64,000 bases of DNA from Peribacillus glennii (GCF_003429105.1 NZ_QVTD01000003.1:620001-684000), one strand, 5' to 3'; shown: positions 8,194 through 17,162, counted from the stretch's first letter. Notes: generated by a model from the sequence alone, not told the origin. Program-made: numbers and translations.

Positions 8194-9444
8194 TTATACG
8201 TTTTGTTTCAATCCCCCGTCCGCTGCATCTTTTCTCATTAGCGGCAGCATGGTAAGGATCCCGGCAACAAGGAGAAGCGCTGATAATTCGTACATATACA
8301 CAATAGAGAGATGAGTTTTCAGCCAGCCGGATGCCGACATAGTGATGACCATAGCCCCCATGAAAATCGGGTTTAATATGCCATTTACCCTGCCTATAAA
8401 CGCTTCTTCCGTGTTTTGTAAAATCATTGTATTGATTCCGATTTGGATGCTTGGCATAAATAGTCCGGAAAAGAGCTGAGCAGTGAGCGTCAGCCAGAAT
8501 GCTGTTGATAAACCCATTCCAACAAACCCGATGGCGCTGGCAGCCAATCCAATTGCTAAAAGTGTTTGTGGACGAATTTTTCTTGCCATTCCCACTGTAA
8601 TACCTCCGCCGAGGATCATGCCGATTCCAAATGCAGTCATGAGCCACTGCAAATCCTCTTTTGGCAGCCCCAGCCTCTCTGTAATCAAAAACACTCCAAG
8701 CGGCTGTGTCAAGCCTATCGCGAGTCCTGCCATTGCAAAACACCCGCCAAGCAAGGATAATGTTCTACTGTTCCATACATAACGGAAGCCTTCCTGTATT
8801 TCCTGCATCAAGGTAGTTTTTGGTTTTTCTTCCGGTGTTACTGGATCTGCCGGGAGCATAAATAAGACCGCTGCTGAGCATAGAAATGCAATACCCATGA
8901 CTGCAATAGCCGCCATGATGCCAAAACGCTGATAAACAAAGGTTCCCAGAATCGGCCCTAAAATCATGAATAGTGCAAAAACCGTTTGATACATGGACAT
9001 TCCCATCTGCACAAGCTCAGTTGGCACATGCAGCTTAAACAATTTCATACCGGCTGGCTGAGAAAACTGTGAAAGAATCGAGGAAACGAGCGTTGCAAAG
9101 AAAATCATTTTCCAGCTTCCAAAAAATAAAGTGATAAGCACAGCCAAAATGGAAACAGCACTTAATACATCACACCAAATCATCGTTTTCTTAGGCTTCC
9201 ACCTGTCTGCAAATGCCCCGCCGATGAAAGAGAATAAAAAAATGGGAGCAAATTCTGCAACGGAGATTAACGAAACCGCAACCGGATTTTCATTGGTCTT
9301 TTCAATTACATATAACAGGATGGAATAGTTCCTGACCCAGATTCCAATCTGTAGAAACAACACTGATAGCAAAATGGTCCTGATGACCCGATTTTGAAAT
9401 AATGCTGCCATCCCGATCTTTTGACTGCTTGTAAGTTCTGACAT
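8194..9444 (-). CDS. MFS transporter, EntS/MFS_3 type
   Basis: A 416-residue membrane protein with about 12 hydrophobic segments. The first-half motif GGAFADRWKPKKTM and the second-half GRVNGILNPI follow the pattern of the EntS-like MFS_3 exporters (siderophore or drug export). The start has a strong AGGAGG. A remnant of a DUF2087 transcription regulator overlaps the promoter side, so a former regulator-exporter pair is likely. The substrate is unknown. Confidence 0.85.
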   Translation of the reverse strand: MSELTSSQKIGMAALFQNRVIRTILLSVLFLQIGIWVRNYSILLYVIEKTNENPVAVSLISVAEFAPIFLFSFIGGAFADRWKPKKTMIWCDVLSAVSILAVLITLFFGSWKMIFFATLVSSILSQFSQPAGMKLFKLHVPTELVQMGMSMYQTVFALFMILGPILGTFVYQRFGIMAAIAVMGIAFLCSAAVLFMLPADPVTPEEKPKTTLMQEIQEGFRYVWNSRTLSLLGGCFAMAGLAIGLTQPLGVFLITERLGLPKEDLQWLMTAFGIGMILGGGITVGMARKIRPQTLLAIGLAASAIGFVGMGLSTAFWLTLTAQLFSGLFMPSIQIGINTMILQNTEEAFIGRVNGILNPIFMGAMVITMSASGWLKTHLSIVYMYELSALLLVAGILTMLPLMRKDAADGGLKQNV

Positions 9445-9516
9445 AATAGCCTCCTGCTTTTCAAATACTCTGGCAATAGATTGGAAGATTTCATATTGGC
9501 CCTATTGCTTATTTTT

Positions 9517-9693
9517 TTAACCATTATTCGCTTCATGGTTCAGTTCCTTTCCGTTATAAATTCGCCCGCTCTCTAACCGTTTCGCAACCTCAAAGAGAAT
9601 AATGAGTCTTTGCTTTTCCTTCAGGGGAAATTTAACCAGCAGGCCATTTGTTCCATCCAGGGAAAAACTTCGCGGGAAAACGGAAAAAGCCAA
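9517..9693 (-). pseudogene. Remnant of a DUF2087-containing regulator
   Basis: A 58-residue minus-strand frame contains LLVKFPLKEKQRLIILFEVA followed by RLESGRIYNGKELN. This resembles the start of DUF2087, a domain usually attached to small ArsR-like regulators. It stops before the second half of the domain. No ribosome site precedes the TTG at 9693. It is read here as a truncated regulator gene upstream of the MFS exporter. Confidence 0.5.
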
Positions 9694-9749
9694 GGAATAG
9701 TATAATACAAGATTTAATAAAATGTAACGGAAAGAATGGAGGTGGATAT

Positions 9750-10177
9750 ATGTTCGAAAACTTAGAAAATTAATATGAAAAATGCGGTATTGATGGGACT
9801 TTACTTTTACTTTTTGACAAGCTTAATCCATATTCTTATTATACTCGGCATTATTCCATTTACATGGGTTAATGGCGGACGCTCTAAATCCTTCGCTAAC
9901 CATCTGCCAATATCTATTATCAATATCATTATTTCTATTGTCGGAGGGTTTTCACGATAATTGCTGGTGGAAATATACTATACAAACACAAAAAAGTAAT
10001 AACTGTCATCTGTTGGTTTTTTGTTGTTTTGTGGTCTTTTGGGTTTATTCCAAATTGTTAGGAACACCTTTTAAAAAAATGGTTTGTTCATTAATATTGC
10101 TTCTTGGATGTATTCGAACTTGCGCAGGGCAATTGAATAAAATTAAGAAAGATTGCAGCAGATTGATATTTTACTAA
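9750..10177 (+). pseudogene. Frameshifted small membrane protein gene
   Basis: A strong GGAGGTGG site (9739-9746) precedes ATG 9750, which stops after seven codons. The open frame resumes at 9775 (MKNAVLMGLYFYFL, two hydrophobic segments, then FTWVNGGRS). After a frameshift near 9950 it continues as TIIAGGNILYKHKKVITVIC, and after another near 10060 as GTPFKKMVCSLILLLGCI. Joined together these give one small protein of about four membrane segments, now broken at three places. Family not named. Confidence 0.6.
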
Positions 10178-10308
10178 ATTTTCCTCAGTGAAAGAAGCCC
10201 TATGATCGTTTTCTCAAGTTTTTTCAATCTTTTATGTATGGAAATCCTGAGTTGGATGGTCTGCATTATTTTCATACCAATCTCTTTCAACCTTTATAGC
10301 ATAGAGAA

Positions 10309-10340
10309 AAAAGCTTAGGTATCCACACGCCTAAGCTTTT
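10309..10340 (-). terminator. Terminator of the alcohol dehydrogenase gene
   Basis: An 11-bp perfect stem (AAAAGCTTAGG / CCTAAGCTTTT) with T runs on both sides, so it could serve both strands. A degraded relative of this hairpin is at 14582-14614. Confidence 0.85.
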
Positions 10341-10360
10341 GTATAGCTATTTATTATCCT

Positions 10361-11437
10361 CTATTGACCTACAGGTTGTTTCGCTTCCCACTTATCTACT
10401 ACCGTTACACCTAGGTTTTGGTACGTATCCATTTCATGGAATATAGTAGGAACCTCTTCTAATGAAATCGTATTCGTAACTAAAGATCCCGGCTTTAGTT
10501 TTCCTTGAGCGATCATATCCAGCATATAAGGGTATCTGGAAGGCTGCATGCCCAGAGATCCCACGATTTGGATTTCTGCTGAAACGATTACATCAATCGG
10601 CAGGGGGATCATTCCTTGTTCTTCTCTTGTCGTTAATCCGATCTGTAAATGTCTGCCCCGCTTTCGAAGGCTGCCAATGGATGCCTGGCATGTTTGCGTA
10701 ATTCCTAATGCATCCACTGAAACATGGGCTCCACCCTTTGTAATGTGCCTGATCGCTTCCGGTGCATTATTGTCCTTGGCGTTTACTGCTGCGACTGCAC
10801 CCAATTTCTTGGCAAACTCTAGTTTATCATCACCGATATCCACCGCGATTACATTGGCTCCCAGGGCTGTGGCAATCTGAATCGCTGATAGGCCGACTCC
10901 GCCGCATCCATGGACAGCGACCCATTCACCCGGTCTTACTGCCGCTTGGTCGGTGATCCCATGAAAGGCTGTCATAAAACGGCATCCCATGCCAGCAGCA
11001 TCGACGAAGCTAATAGTATCCGGCAATGTCACTAAATTTGTGTCTGCAAGGGGAATGTGTGCATACCGCCCATAGCCGCCCCATGTTGAAAAACCGGCCA
11101 ATTGGAGATTTTCACAGATATTATGGTGGCCGCTCTGGCAATATGGACATGTTCCATCGCCTAATGTAAACGGAACTAAAACCCGATCTCCACGTTTAAA
11201 GTTTTTCACGTTCTTGCCGACTTCCTCCACTACTCCTGTAAATTCGTGGCCCAAAACATGCGGTAAAGGAAGCTGGATCCCGATCCAATCCCAATCCCCC
11301 TGCCAGGCATGCCAATCGCTTCGGCATACCCCATTTGCTTCCACCCTTACGATTACTCCATCAGCTGTACATTCCGGATCCGGCATTTCACGAACCACCA
11401 AGGGTTTCTTAAACTCTTCCAAAACTAAAGCTTTCAT
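10361..11437 (-). CDS. Zinc-dependent alcohol dehydrogenase family protein
   Basis: A 358-residue medium-chain dehydrogenase/reductase. Catalytic zinc ligands are visible in NGVCRSDWHAW (Cys near 38) and GHEFTGVVEEVG (His-Glu). The structural zinc loop is reduced to CPYCQSGHHNIC. The NAD(P)-binding glycine motif is HGCGGVGLSAIQIA. The start chosen (ATG 11437) follows AAGGGG; an upstream extension to 11515 lacks support. A cre-like site lies 64 bases upstream, which suggests catabolite repression. A broken copy of its 3' end and terminator occurs at 14582-14745. Confidence 0.9.
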   Translation of the reverse strand: MKALVLEEFKKPLVVREMPDPECTADGVIVRVEANGVCRSDWHAWQGDWDWIGIQLPLPHVLGHEFTGVVEEVGKNVKNFKRGDRVLVPFTLGDGTCPYCQSGHHNICENLQLAGFSTWGGYGRYAHIPLADTNLVTLPDTISFVDAAGMGCRFMTAFHGITDQAAVRPGEWVAVHGCGGVGLSAIQIATALGANVIAVDIGDDKLEFAKKLGAVAAVNAKDNNAPEAIRHITKGGAHVSVDALGITQTCQASIGSLRKRGRHLQIGLTTREEQGMIPLPIDVIVSAEIQIVGSLGMQPSRYPYMLDMIAQGKLKPGSLVTNTISLEEVPTIFHEMDTYQNLGVTVVDKWEAKQPVGQ

Positions 11438-11500
11438 AGGCACACCCCTTAAAATAATAGTTTTGAGTAATGAAAATCCACCATTTTCCCAAATGCAAAA

Positions 11501-11514
11501 AGCAAACGCTTTCA
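11501..11514. promoter_or_regulatory. Probable CcpA (cre) site of the dehydrogenase gene
   Basis: On the minus strand TGAAAGCGTTTGCT matches 8 of 10 fixed cre positions. It lies in the promoter interval of the alcohol dehydrogenase gene, where a roadblock or promoter-occluding site is expected. Confidence 0.55.
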
Positions 11515-11827
11515 AAAATATTTTTTCTCCCTCACATCCTTCACATTGAAATTAGTCTGGCCTTTTATGTTAATTCATAGTAGACGAGTTAAAACAGGAT
11601 GAGTGATAGGTTTATCCCATAAAAAATATAAGTATGGTTTTCCCGTCCTCAATATTACTCCTGTTTCTTTCATATAATCTATACATTCAGCAATGTTAAG
11701 CAGTTGTCCTGCAAAAAAAATAAAAATGATAATTGTTCGACACACGCTCCTATACGTCTCTTATTACTGCATATTTTCTTTTTCTCCAGTAGATAGTAAA
11801 CGTATACAGTTTTAGGAGGTCTTTCGA
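11515..11827. other. Intergenic stretch, nothing recognised
   Basis: AT-rich divergent region between the dehydrogenase and the small plus-strand gene. It must contain the promoter of the latter, but no clear -35/-10 pair was identified. Confidence 0.5.
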
Positions 11828-12118
11828 ATGGATGGGATGAGAGTAAGATTTGAAATCAAAAATTTGCACTTAAGGGTAGGCAATGTGACTCGTGACAATC
11901 AGAGTTACGTTCTGTTAAGAGCCTACGATGATACAAATAATGAGATTGTCTTGGAGCTTACACATGAACAAGCGGGATTTCTGGAAGACCATTTCTACGA
12001 AGCAAACCGGAGATATGAACAACGGGTATTCACTCCAGCCTCTCATGCTGAAATACAATCCCCGCCTAACCTAATTCAATACAATAATATTTCCATTCCC
12101 GTTCAACAGCAGGAATAA
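11828..12118 (+). CDS. Hypothetical protein, 96 residues
   Basis: A free-standing gene with an excellent AGGAGGT site before its ATG. The product is soluble and mixed-charge (MDGMRVRFEIKNLHLRVGNV at the start), with a Gln/Pro/Ile-rich tail ending PVQQQE. No signal peptide, membrane segment or known motif is visible. The N-terminal half looks like a small beta-rich domain. Function unknown. Confidence 0.65.
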   Translation: MDGMRVRFEIKNLHLRVGNVTRDNQSYVLLRAYDDTNNEIVLELTHEQAGFLEDHFYEANRRYEQRVFTPASHAEIQSPPNLIQYNNISIPVQQQE

Positions 12119-12235
12119 AATAATTATTCAAATGCCATAAATACTTATGGGACACCTTGAGTGAGTTGAAGTCTGTCTATAACGGAATAAAATGGATATC
12201 CCCACACACGAAATTATTGAACCTGTTTTAGCTGT

Positions 12236-12481
12236 CTAATATTTGGATGGGAAGTGATAGATCATGATACCTTTAGATCTGTCATTGGGAACCTCTTCCA
12301 ATGGATCCATGTCTGGCAAGCCGCTCTCAATCATGACCTTTACCTTATCTTCCTTTCCCTCGTTAGCATCCTTGATGAATTGTTTCAATATTTCCTTTTG
12401 GAAATGATGGCGTTCCACTGGATTATTTGTACAACCAGCCAAAACAATAGTGAAGAATATGATGGTGAAAAAATTTTACAT
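12236..12481 (-). pseudogene. Small lipoprotein gene with a stop at codon 2
   Basis: The minus strand reads ATG-TAA, then NFFTIIFFTIVLAGCTNN, a textbook short lipoprotein signal with lipobox LAGC, followed by about 63 residues (HHFQKEILKQFIKDANEGKE and on). A ribosome-site-like AGAGGG precedes this ATG. A single A-to-T change (AAA to TAA) would explain the stop. Without it the product would be an 81-residue lipoprotein precursor. Initiation at the later TTG would lose the signal. It is most simply a recent nonsense mutant or a sequencing error. Confidence 0.6.
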
Positions 12482-12801
12482 ATGTAAACACCCTCTTTTA
12501 CTATGTTTTAGTTTGCGAACAGATTATAATCTTCTTAAACATTATCAATGCCTAACAAAGAAAGACTGTCCTTTTCTTCTTGAAAATTGAGTAATATCGT
12601 CTAATTGAGCCTGTTTTTGATAAATCCTTCATACCCCCGATGAAAGACATTTTTCTCGCTCGATTCCCGGATTTTGTCCTTCATACCCCGCAGATGGTTT
12701 TTAATAAAGCGTCAGATAGTCGATATCTGGAAATATAGACATTAATAGAGGGTAGTATCCAGATATGCCATATTCTAATAATCTCCTAAGTTCTCATTAC
12801 A
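12482..12801. repeat. Intergenic region with a degenerate repeat at about 12605-12711
   Basis: The segment has the phrase TCCTTCATACCCC twice (about 12625 and 12677), 52 bases apart. Both are embedded in related pyrimidine-rich sequence, suggesting 26-base units. The rest of the interval shows no gene. An ATATCTGG/CCAGATAT inverted repeat near 12731-12766 lacks a T run. Confidence 0.4.
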
Positions 12802-13707
12802 TTACAGGGGAATTCCGCTCTTTGATTTACGAAATTGTTTATAGGCCCCTGACCCAGCCACCACCCCTGCAATAATGAAGATCAGCCCGATTAAGTGCCC
12901 CGGATAAATGTGTTCACCAAGGAAGATTGCCGATCCGCACAGTGCGAAAAATGGAGGCAGATTCATGAAAATGGACGATTCTGCTGCACCGATTTTTCCG
13001 ATGGCGTAATTGTAGCTCATATGCCCGACCGCAGTCGCCAGGATTGCCGATGCGAAAAAGACAAAATAATCGGAAACTGAGCCTGCCGCTAAACTTTTGA
13101 GTCCATCCTGTTCAACGATTAAGCTAAGTATGAAGAGCATGAAGGACCCGATCACAAGCATATATCCTGTCAGCAAACGGGGATCCATCGTTTTTGAGAT
13201 TTTTTTAATCAAAATAAAGCTTAGCGCTTGTGAAAGAATGCAAATAAACACAAACACATCCCCGCTGGACACCTCTCCAATTGCCGTTCTTCCCTGCATA
13301 ACGGTAATCAGCACACCGGCAAACCCGATTACAAATCCCAACCCTTTAACAAACGTGAAGCGGCTTCCAAGTAAAAGGATAGACAGTATGGCTGTAAGCA
13401 TTGGCCCCAAGCCGAGGATGATTCCCCCATTTACTGCTGTGGTGTTACGCAGGCCTACTGCAAGAAAATAATGATGGACCGCGACATTTAAAACCGCACC
13501 CAGAATAAGGAAAGGAATTTCTGTTTTTGCAGGCAGCCGTAACAGCTTTGAAAAATAAAGGAATACAAAGACAGTGACACCTGCTGTGAATATTCGCAGT
13601 GCTGTCATGGTGACCGGCATGAATTCATCCACCAGGATTTTTGTCGCGGGCACATTGAGCCCCCATGCTACCATGATCAGTACTAATAACAAATACATTT
13701 TTCTCAA
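12802..13707 (-). CDS. EamA-family (DMT) transporter
   Basis: A 301-residue membrane protein with about ten hydrophobic segments arranged as two EamA repeats. The first begins LVLIMVAWGLNVPATKI. The second ends with FMNLPPFFALCGSAIFLGE and LIGLIFIIAGVV, typical of the drug/metabolite transporter superfamily. A short basic tail (QFRKSKS) closes it. The TTG start at 13707 fits the spacing from GGAAAG better than the ATG three codons on. Monocistronic. Substrate unknown. Confidence 0.85.
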   Translation of the reverse strand: MRKMYLLLVLIMVAWGLNVPATKILVDEFMPVTMTALRIFTAGVTVFVFLYFSKLLRLPAKTEIPFLILGAVLNVAVHHYFLAVGLRNTTAVNGGIILGLGPMLTAILSILLLGSRFTFVKGLGFVIGFAGVLITVMQGRTAIGEVSSGDVFVFICILSQALSFILIKKISKTMDPRLLTGYMLVIGSFMLFILSLIVEQDGLKSLAAGSVSDYFVFFASAILATAVGHMSYNYAIGKIGAAESSIFMNLPPFFALCGSAIFLGEHIYPGHLIGLIFIIAGVVAGSGAYKQFRKSKSGIPL

Positions 13708-13961
13708 ATCATCAGCTTCTTTCCTAAATACGTGTAATCCGGTTGCGAATGAAAAATAAGCAATTTTTTTCTTTATTTACTTCAGTCTAACCTGACCGTA
13801 AACCTAATATATATCGAGTATACATGATGATCGGTTTATTTGTTTATAGTCATCCATGTATATTCAACTTGAAAATTATAATACTCTTACTCTTTATTTG
13901 TAAATGAATCACGGACCAAAATCTTTATTCAAGTTCAATAGCTTCTATGGAGGGGATATTA

Positions 13962-14516
13962 ATGAGTGAGCCTGCCGGATTTTGGAGAAGGCTTGGGGCC
14001 AATTTATTGGATGGGGTATTGTTCTTGATCGTGGGTATCATCATTTCTTTGCTTATTAATGATCGTTTTGTAAACACCGAGCCTTATGTCAATGTGCTGT
14101 CTTTCTTATATACATTATTATTGCCGGTTTTCTGGAGCGGCTTTACCGTTGGAAAACGGATGCTTGGGATCCGGATTACCAAGAAAGACGGAAGGAATGT
14201 GTCGTTTGGGAATATGTTTATGAGAACGTTTATGGCAGGTATTTTGTATGCTCTGCCCATCCTGATTTCCTTCATTATTATAGCATTCACCGCTGATGAT
14301 GCAGTGGTTGAACTGCTGTTCGGGTATGACAGTGCGATTGGGGATGGAGGGGATATGGTTGGTGTGTTGGTACCATTGCTTATCGGGCTTGGACTTTCCG
14401 GAATATTGTTACTTATAAGTGCTCTTATGATTGGGGTTCGGAATGATAAACGCTCCATTCATGACTTCATTGCAGGTACTGTTGTTGTGTATGGACAAGG
14501 AACGGAAACCCGATAA
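13962..14516 (+). CDS. RDD family membrane protein
   Basis: A 184-residue protein with the RDD hallmark near its N-terminus (FWRRLGANLLDGVLFLIVG) and four or five hydrophobic segments. GKRMLGIRITKKDGR and the closing DKRSIHDFIAGTVVV are also typical of the family. The ATG at 13962 is preceded by GGAGGGG; an in-frame ATG at 13947 overlaps this ribosome site and is rejected. RDD proteins are poorly characterised; some act in ion exchange or protein quality roles, but nothing here selects one. Confidence 0.85.
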   Translation: MSEPAGFWRRLGANLLDGVLFLIVGIIISLLINDRFVNTEPYVNVLSFLYTLLLPVFWSGFTVGKRMLGIRITKKDGRNVSFGNMFMRTFMAGILYALPILISFIIIAFTADDAVVELLFGYDSAIGDGGDMVGVLVPLLIGLGLSGILLLISALMIGVRNDKRSIHDFIAGTVVVYGQGTETR

Positions 14517-14581
14517 GGTTATGATTTAGATAATATGAAGACCGTAAAAAAGACTATCTACCTAGCGGGACCACGCAAGGG

Positions 14582-14745
14582 AAAAGCTTAGGCATTTGCG
14601 TGCTTAAGCTTTTTTCCTATTGATTTCGACGCTGTTTTACGGGTTGTTTCGCTACCCATTTATCCAACCGTAACACCAGGGTTTTGATAAATATTGCAGC
14701 AACCTCTTCCAATGCAATTATATTGGTTACAAAAAAGGGGAGCCG
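14582..14745 (-). pseudogene. Degraded copy of an alcohol dehydrogenase 3' end plus its terminator
   Basis: On the minus strand a short frame reads VTNIIALEEVAAIF followed, after frame disturbance, by DKWVAKQPVKQ. The intact dehydrogenase at 10361-11437 ends VTNTISLEEVPTIF...DKWEAKQPVGQ. The stop is followed by a hairpin built from AAAAGCTTA / TAAGCTTTT (14582-14614), the same core as the intact gene's terminator. It is therefore the tail of a second, largely deleted paralogue. Confidence 0.8.
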
Positions 14746-14805
14746 ATGTAACCCTGCTCCCACTAAGTTCTTCGATTCTCTTGAGTTTTTAGCCGATTTT
14801 GCTGG

Positions 14806-14910
14806 TCAGGATGACGTCGCTGATTTTGGAAATTCTTGCTCCTGCTTTTGTTCGTCCACTACTTTTCTCTCATAATCCTGGTTTTCGCTGCCTCTCTGTT
14901 TGTTGCCCAT
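14806..14910 (-). CDS. Small hydrophilic protein, 34 residues
   Basis: ATG at 14910 follows AGGAAGG with good spacing, and the frame ends at TGA 14806. The peptide (MGNKQRGSENQDYERKVVDE, then Gln/Glu-rich) is charged with no hydrophobic part. It resembles the small spore- or stress-associated peptides of Bacillaceae in size and composition only. A decayed relative is at 3488-3600. The gene sits between the dehydrogenase remnant and the transposase wreck, and its start is about 20 bases from the transposase junction. Confidence 0.55.
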   Translation of the reverse strand: MGNKQRGSENQDYERKVVDEQKQEQEFPKSATSS

Positions 14911-14929
14911 ACATATCCTTCCTATTAAT

Positions 14930-15639
14930 CTATATTTTCTTATAGAAGGCTACTCACTACGTAAATCGTCAGAGCTTTTAGAAATTAATTATGTAACTTT
15001 GTTTTATTGGAGACACAAACTCCTTTCAGACATCAAAGAGATTGACTTTGACCAATTCAAAGGTATTGTGGAAATGGACGAGACTTATTTCCTATTCTCG
15101 GAAAAGGGAAAACGCAAAGTGGAAGGTCGAAAAGCTCGTAAACGTGGTGGTTCGTCTTCACAACGAGGCATCAGCAAAGAGCAAGTGTTTGTCCTTGTCC
15201 AAGAGACCGTCAGAAAGTAACATATTCAAAAGTGGTTGGTCAGGGTCGGATTGTAAAGACCCGATTGGAGGAAGCTATTGGCTCTAAACTGTCTCCTTCC
15301 AACGTTCTTTGTACCGACGCTTGGCGGGCATTTATGACTTACGCAAAAGAAAAAGGAATTGAGCATTACAGGTTTAAATCTGATGGTAAGGAACGTGTCC
15401 GAGGTGTGTACCATATTCGAAATGTGAATAGTTATCACAGTCGCTTGAAGAGATGGATAAATCGTTTTAATTGCGTGGCGACAAAATACCTCGACCATTA
15501 TTTGAGTTGGTTTCAATTTTTAGACCAAATCAGACATCGCAATGACGACACAACGGTTAGCCAGATGATTGTTGAAAGCTGCCTGTTCTCAACGGATACG
15601 ACCTATGATAAACTCAGATTATCAGAATTTTCCAATTGA
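14930..15639 (+). pseudogene. ISXO2/IS1595-family transposase, truncated and frameshifted
   Basis: The first part reads EGYSLRKSSELLEINYVTLF and contains DETYF with a following Lys-rich stretch (IVEMDETYFLFSEKGKRK). After a one-base loss near 15200 the next frame continues KVVGQGRI, then DAWRAF, then HIRNVNSYHSRLKRWINRF and KYLDHYLSWFQFL. These are characteristic of IS1595 (ISXO2-like) DDE transposases. The N-terminal zinc ribbon is absent, and no terminal inverted repeats were recognised. An immobile relic. Confidence 0.88.
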
Positions 15640-15691
15640 GCATTTAAACTTATAAACATTTATTTCTATAAGCATAGGGGAGGGATGTTTT

Positions 15692-16567
15692 TTGGGGAAA
15701 GGAACCATTTATAAAAGTGAAGGGAAAACGCTTATTACTCAACATTACGATAATTATCTAAAGTCGTTTGATTTTGATGTCGAGCAGATATATGTTGATA
15801 CAAGTTATGGTAAAACACATATTCTTGTAGCAGGACCACCAGAAGGAAAACCTATTTTTATATTTCAGGGTGGTAATTGTATAAATCCAATGACTTTATC
15901 TTGGTTTTTACCACTCGTAGATAAATACAGAGTTTATGCACCAGATACAATTGGACATCCAGGATACAGTGATGAAAGTAGAATTTCAGCGAAGGACAAT
16001 AGTTTTGCCCAGTGGATAAAGGAACTAATGGATTACTTTAATTTAGATAGTAGTGCATTTGTTGGTCCGTCCTACGGTGCAGGTATTATTTTGAGATTAG
16101 CCACATTTATGCCAGATAAAATTGCCTGTTCTGTATTGGTATCACCAGCAGGAATAAGATTAGGTTCTAAGATTAGAATGATTAAAGATATCTTACTTCC
16201 TTTAGTCTTATTTAGTGGTACTTCATCACAAAAACATCTCAATAAAATTACTGATACTATGTCAGATAATAGTATGAGAGAAATTGATAAAAAAATTATT
16301 GGAGATGTATTTAAATATATTAGACTTGAACAAGAAATGCCCAAATTAACTACGAAGGAAGAATTGTTACATTATAGCTCACCCACTTTAATCATAGCAG
16401 GGAAAAAAGATATCTTTTTTCCTGAAAGTAGATTAAACAAAGTTGCTAGAGAAATCATTCCAAATTTAATTGCATTTAAGACCTATGATATGGGACATTT
16501 CCCATCTGAAGAACATCTGATAAAAATTAACAATGATATTGTAGAGTTTTTAAATGATTATTACTAA
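15692..16567 (+). CDS. Alpha/beta hydrolase
   Basis: A 291-residue alpha/beta-hydrolase-fold enzyme. The nucleophile elbow is GPSYGAG (Ser near 126). The acid is probably Asp in AGKKDIFF (near 240) and the base His in GHFPSEE (near 268). An oxyanion-side GGN follows the second strand. The TTG start is preceded by GGGGAGGG. The gene is visibly more AT-rich than its neighbours and follows a dead transposase, which suits acquisition with or next to the element. Substrate unknown. Confidence 0.85.
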   Translation: MGKGTIYKSEGKTLITQHYDNYLKSFDFDVEQIYVDTSYGKTHILVAGPPEGKPIFIFQGGNCINPMTLSWFLPLVDKYRVYAPDTIGHPGYSDESRISAKDNSFAQWIKELMDYFNLDSSAFVGPSYGAGIILRLATFMPDKIACSVLVSPAGIRLGSKIRMIKDILLPLVLFSGTSSQKHLNKITDTMSDNSMREIDKKIIGDVFKYIRLEQEMPKLTTKEELLHYSSPTLIIAGKKDIFFPESRLNKVAREIIPNLIAFKTYDMGHFPSEEHLIKINNDIVEFLNDYY

Positions 16568-16609
16568 CCCTGTCCCTGTATCTCTATTAAACTTATGGGA
16601 GCTTTAAAC

Positions 16610-16650
16610 AAGGGAACTCCAAACCAATACGGGGTTCCCTTTTATGTTTT
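16610..16650 (+). terminator. Terminator of the alpha/beta hydrolase gene
   Basis: An 11-base arm (AAGGGAACTCC) pairs with GGGGTTCCCTT, allowing one G-T pair, and is followed by TTATGTTTT, 42 bases after the stop codon. Confidence 0.8.
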
Positions 16651-16682
16651 AAAAAATCAACACTATTCTTTAACATAGCTAA

Positions 16683-17162
16683 TTATTTAAAAAACAATCG
16701 ATATCCGCAATAACCTATAAATACGATTAATACTGATAAAAATCCTTCTTCCAAAGCACTGCCTGTCTTAATTCCCTTTGGAAAACCGATATCCAGTTTT
16801 ATTGGCCAAAATAATTTTATGCCTTTAACAGTAATCATATCCAATACCAGATGGCTGGCCATTCCCAGCCAAATTCCGAACTCAACAGCTTCAGCCCAAG
16901 GGGTCTTTGTAAATAATAGAAACGCCAGAAACAAGAATAATAAACTATGGGTGAAAGCACGGTGGCCGAACAGCGCGCTCACCACATTATCAAGCAATGG
17001 AATCTTGCGTCCGATCGTAGACCCTTTATGGTCTATATCCGGCATTAATGCACCGGCCGCACAACTGGCGAAAAATAAAGCTTCCTGCGGCACCGAACCG
17101 CCGGCAGTTAAATAAAATGCGCCAGCGGCTATGCCGCCGGCAATATGTGTTTTACCTTTCAT
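16683..17162 (-). CDS. YdjM-type (DUF457) membrane metal-dependent hydrolase
   Basis: A 159-residue membrane protein of the LexA-regulated YdjM/DUF457 family. It has the conserved histidine/aspartate pattern: THIAGG near the start, LMPDIDHKGS, GHRAFTHS, and GMASHLVLDMIT followed by GIKLFWP. Four or five hydrophobic segments. It starts at ATG 17162 after AGGAGCG and overlaps the stop of a small upstream frame by 11 bases. Biochemical function of the family is not established. Confidence 0.85.
   Translation of the reverse strand: MKGKTHIAGGIAAGAFYLTAGGSVPQEALFFASCAAGALMPDIDHKGSTIGRKIPLLDNVVSALFGHRAFTHSLLFLFLAFLLFTKTPWAEAVEFGIWLGMASHLVLDMITVKGIKLFWPIKLDIGFPKGIKTGSALEEGFLSVLIVFIGYCGYRLFFK

Noticed and set aside
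13800..13860. TATACATGATG / CATCCATGTATA inverted repeat upstream of the RDD gene
   Set aside because: It is imperfect, widely spaced and without a T run; too weak to call an operator or terminator.
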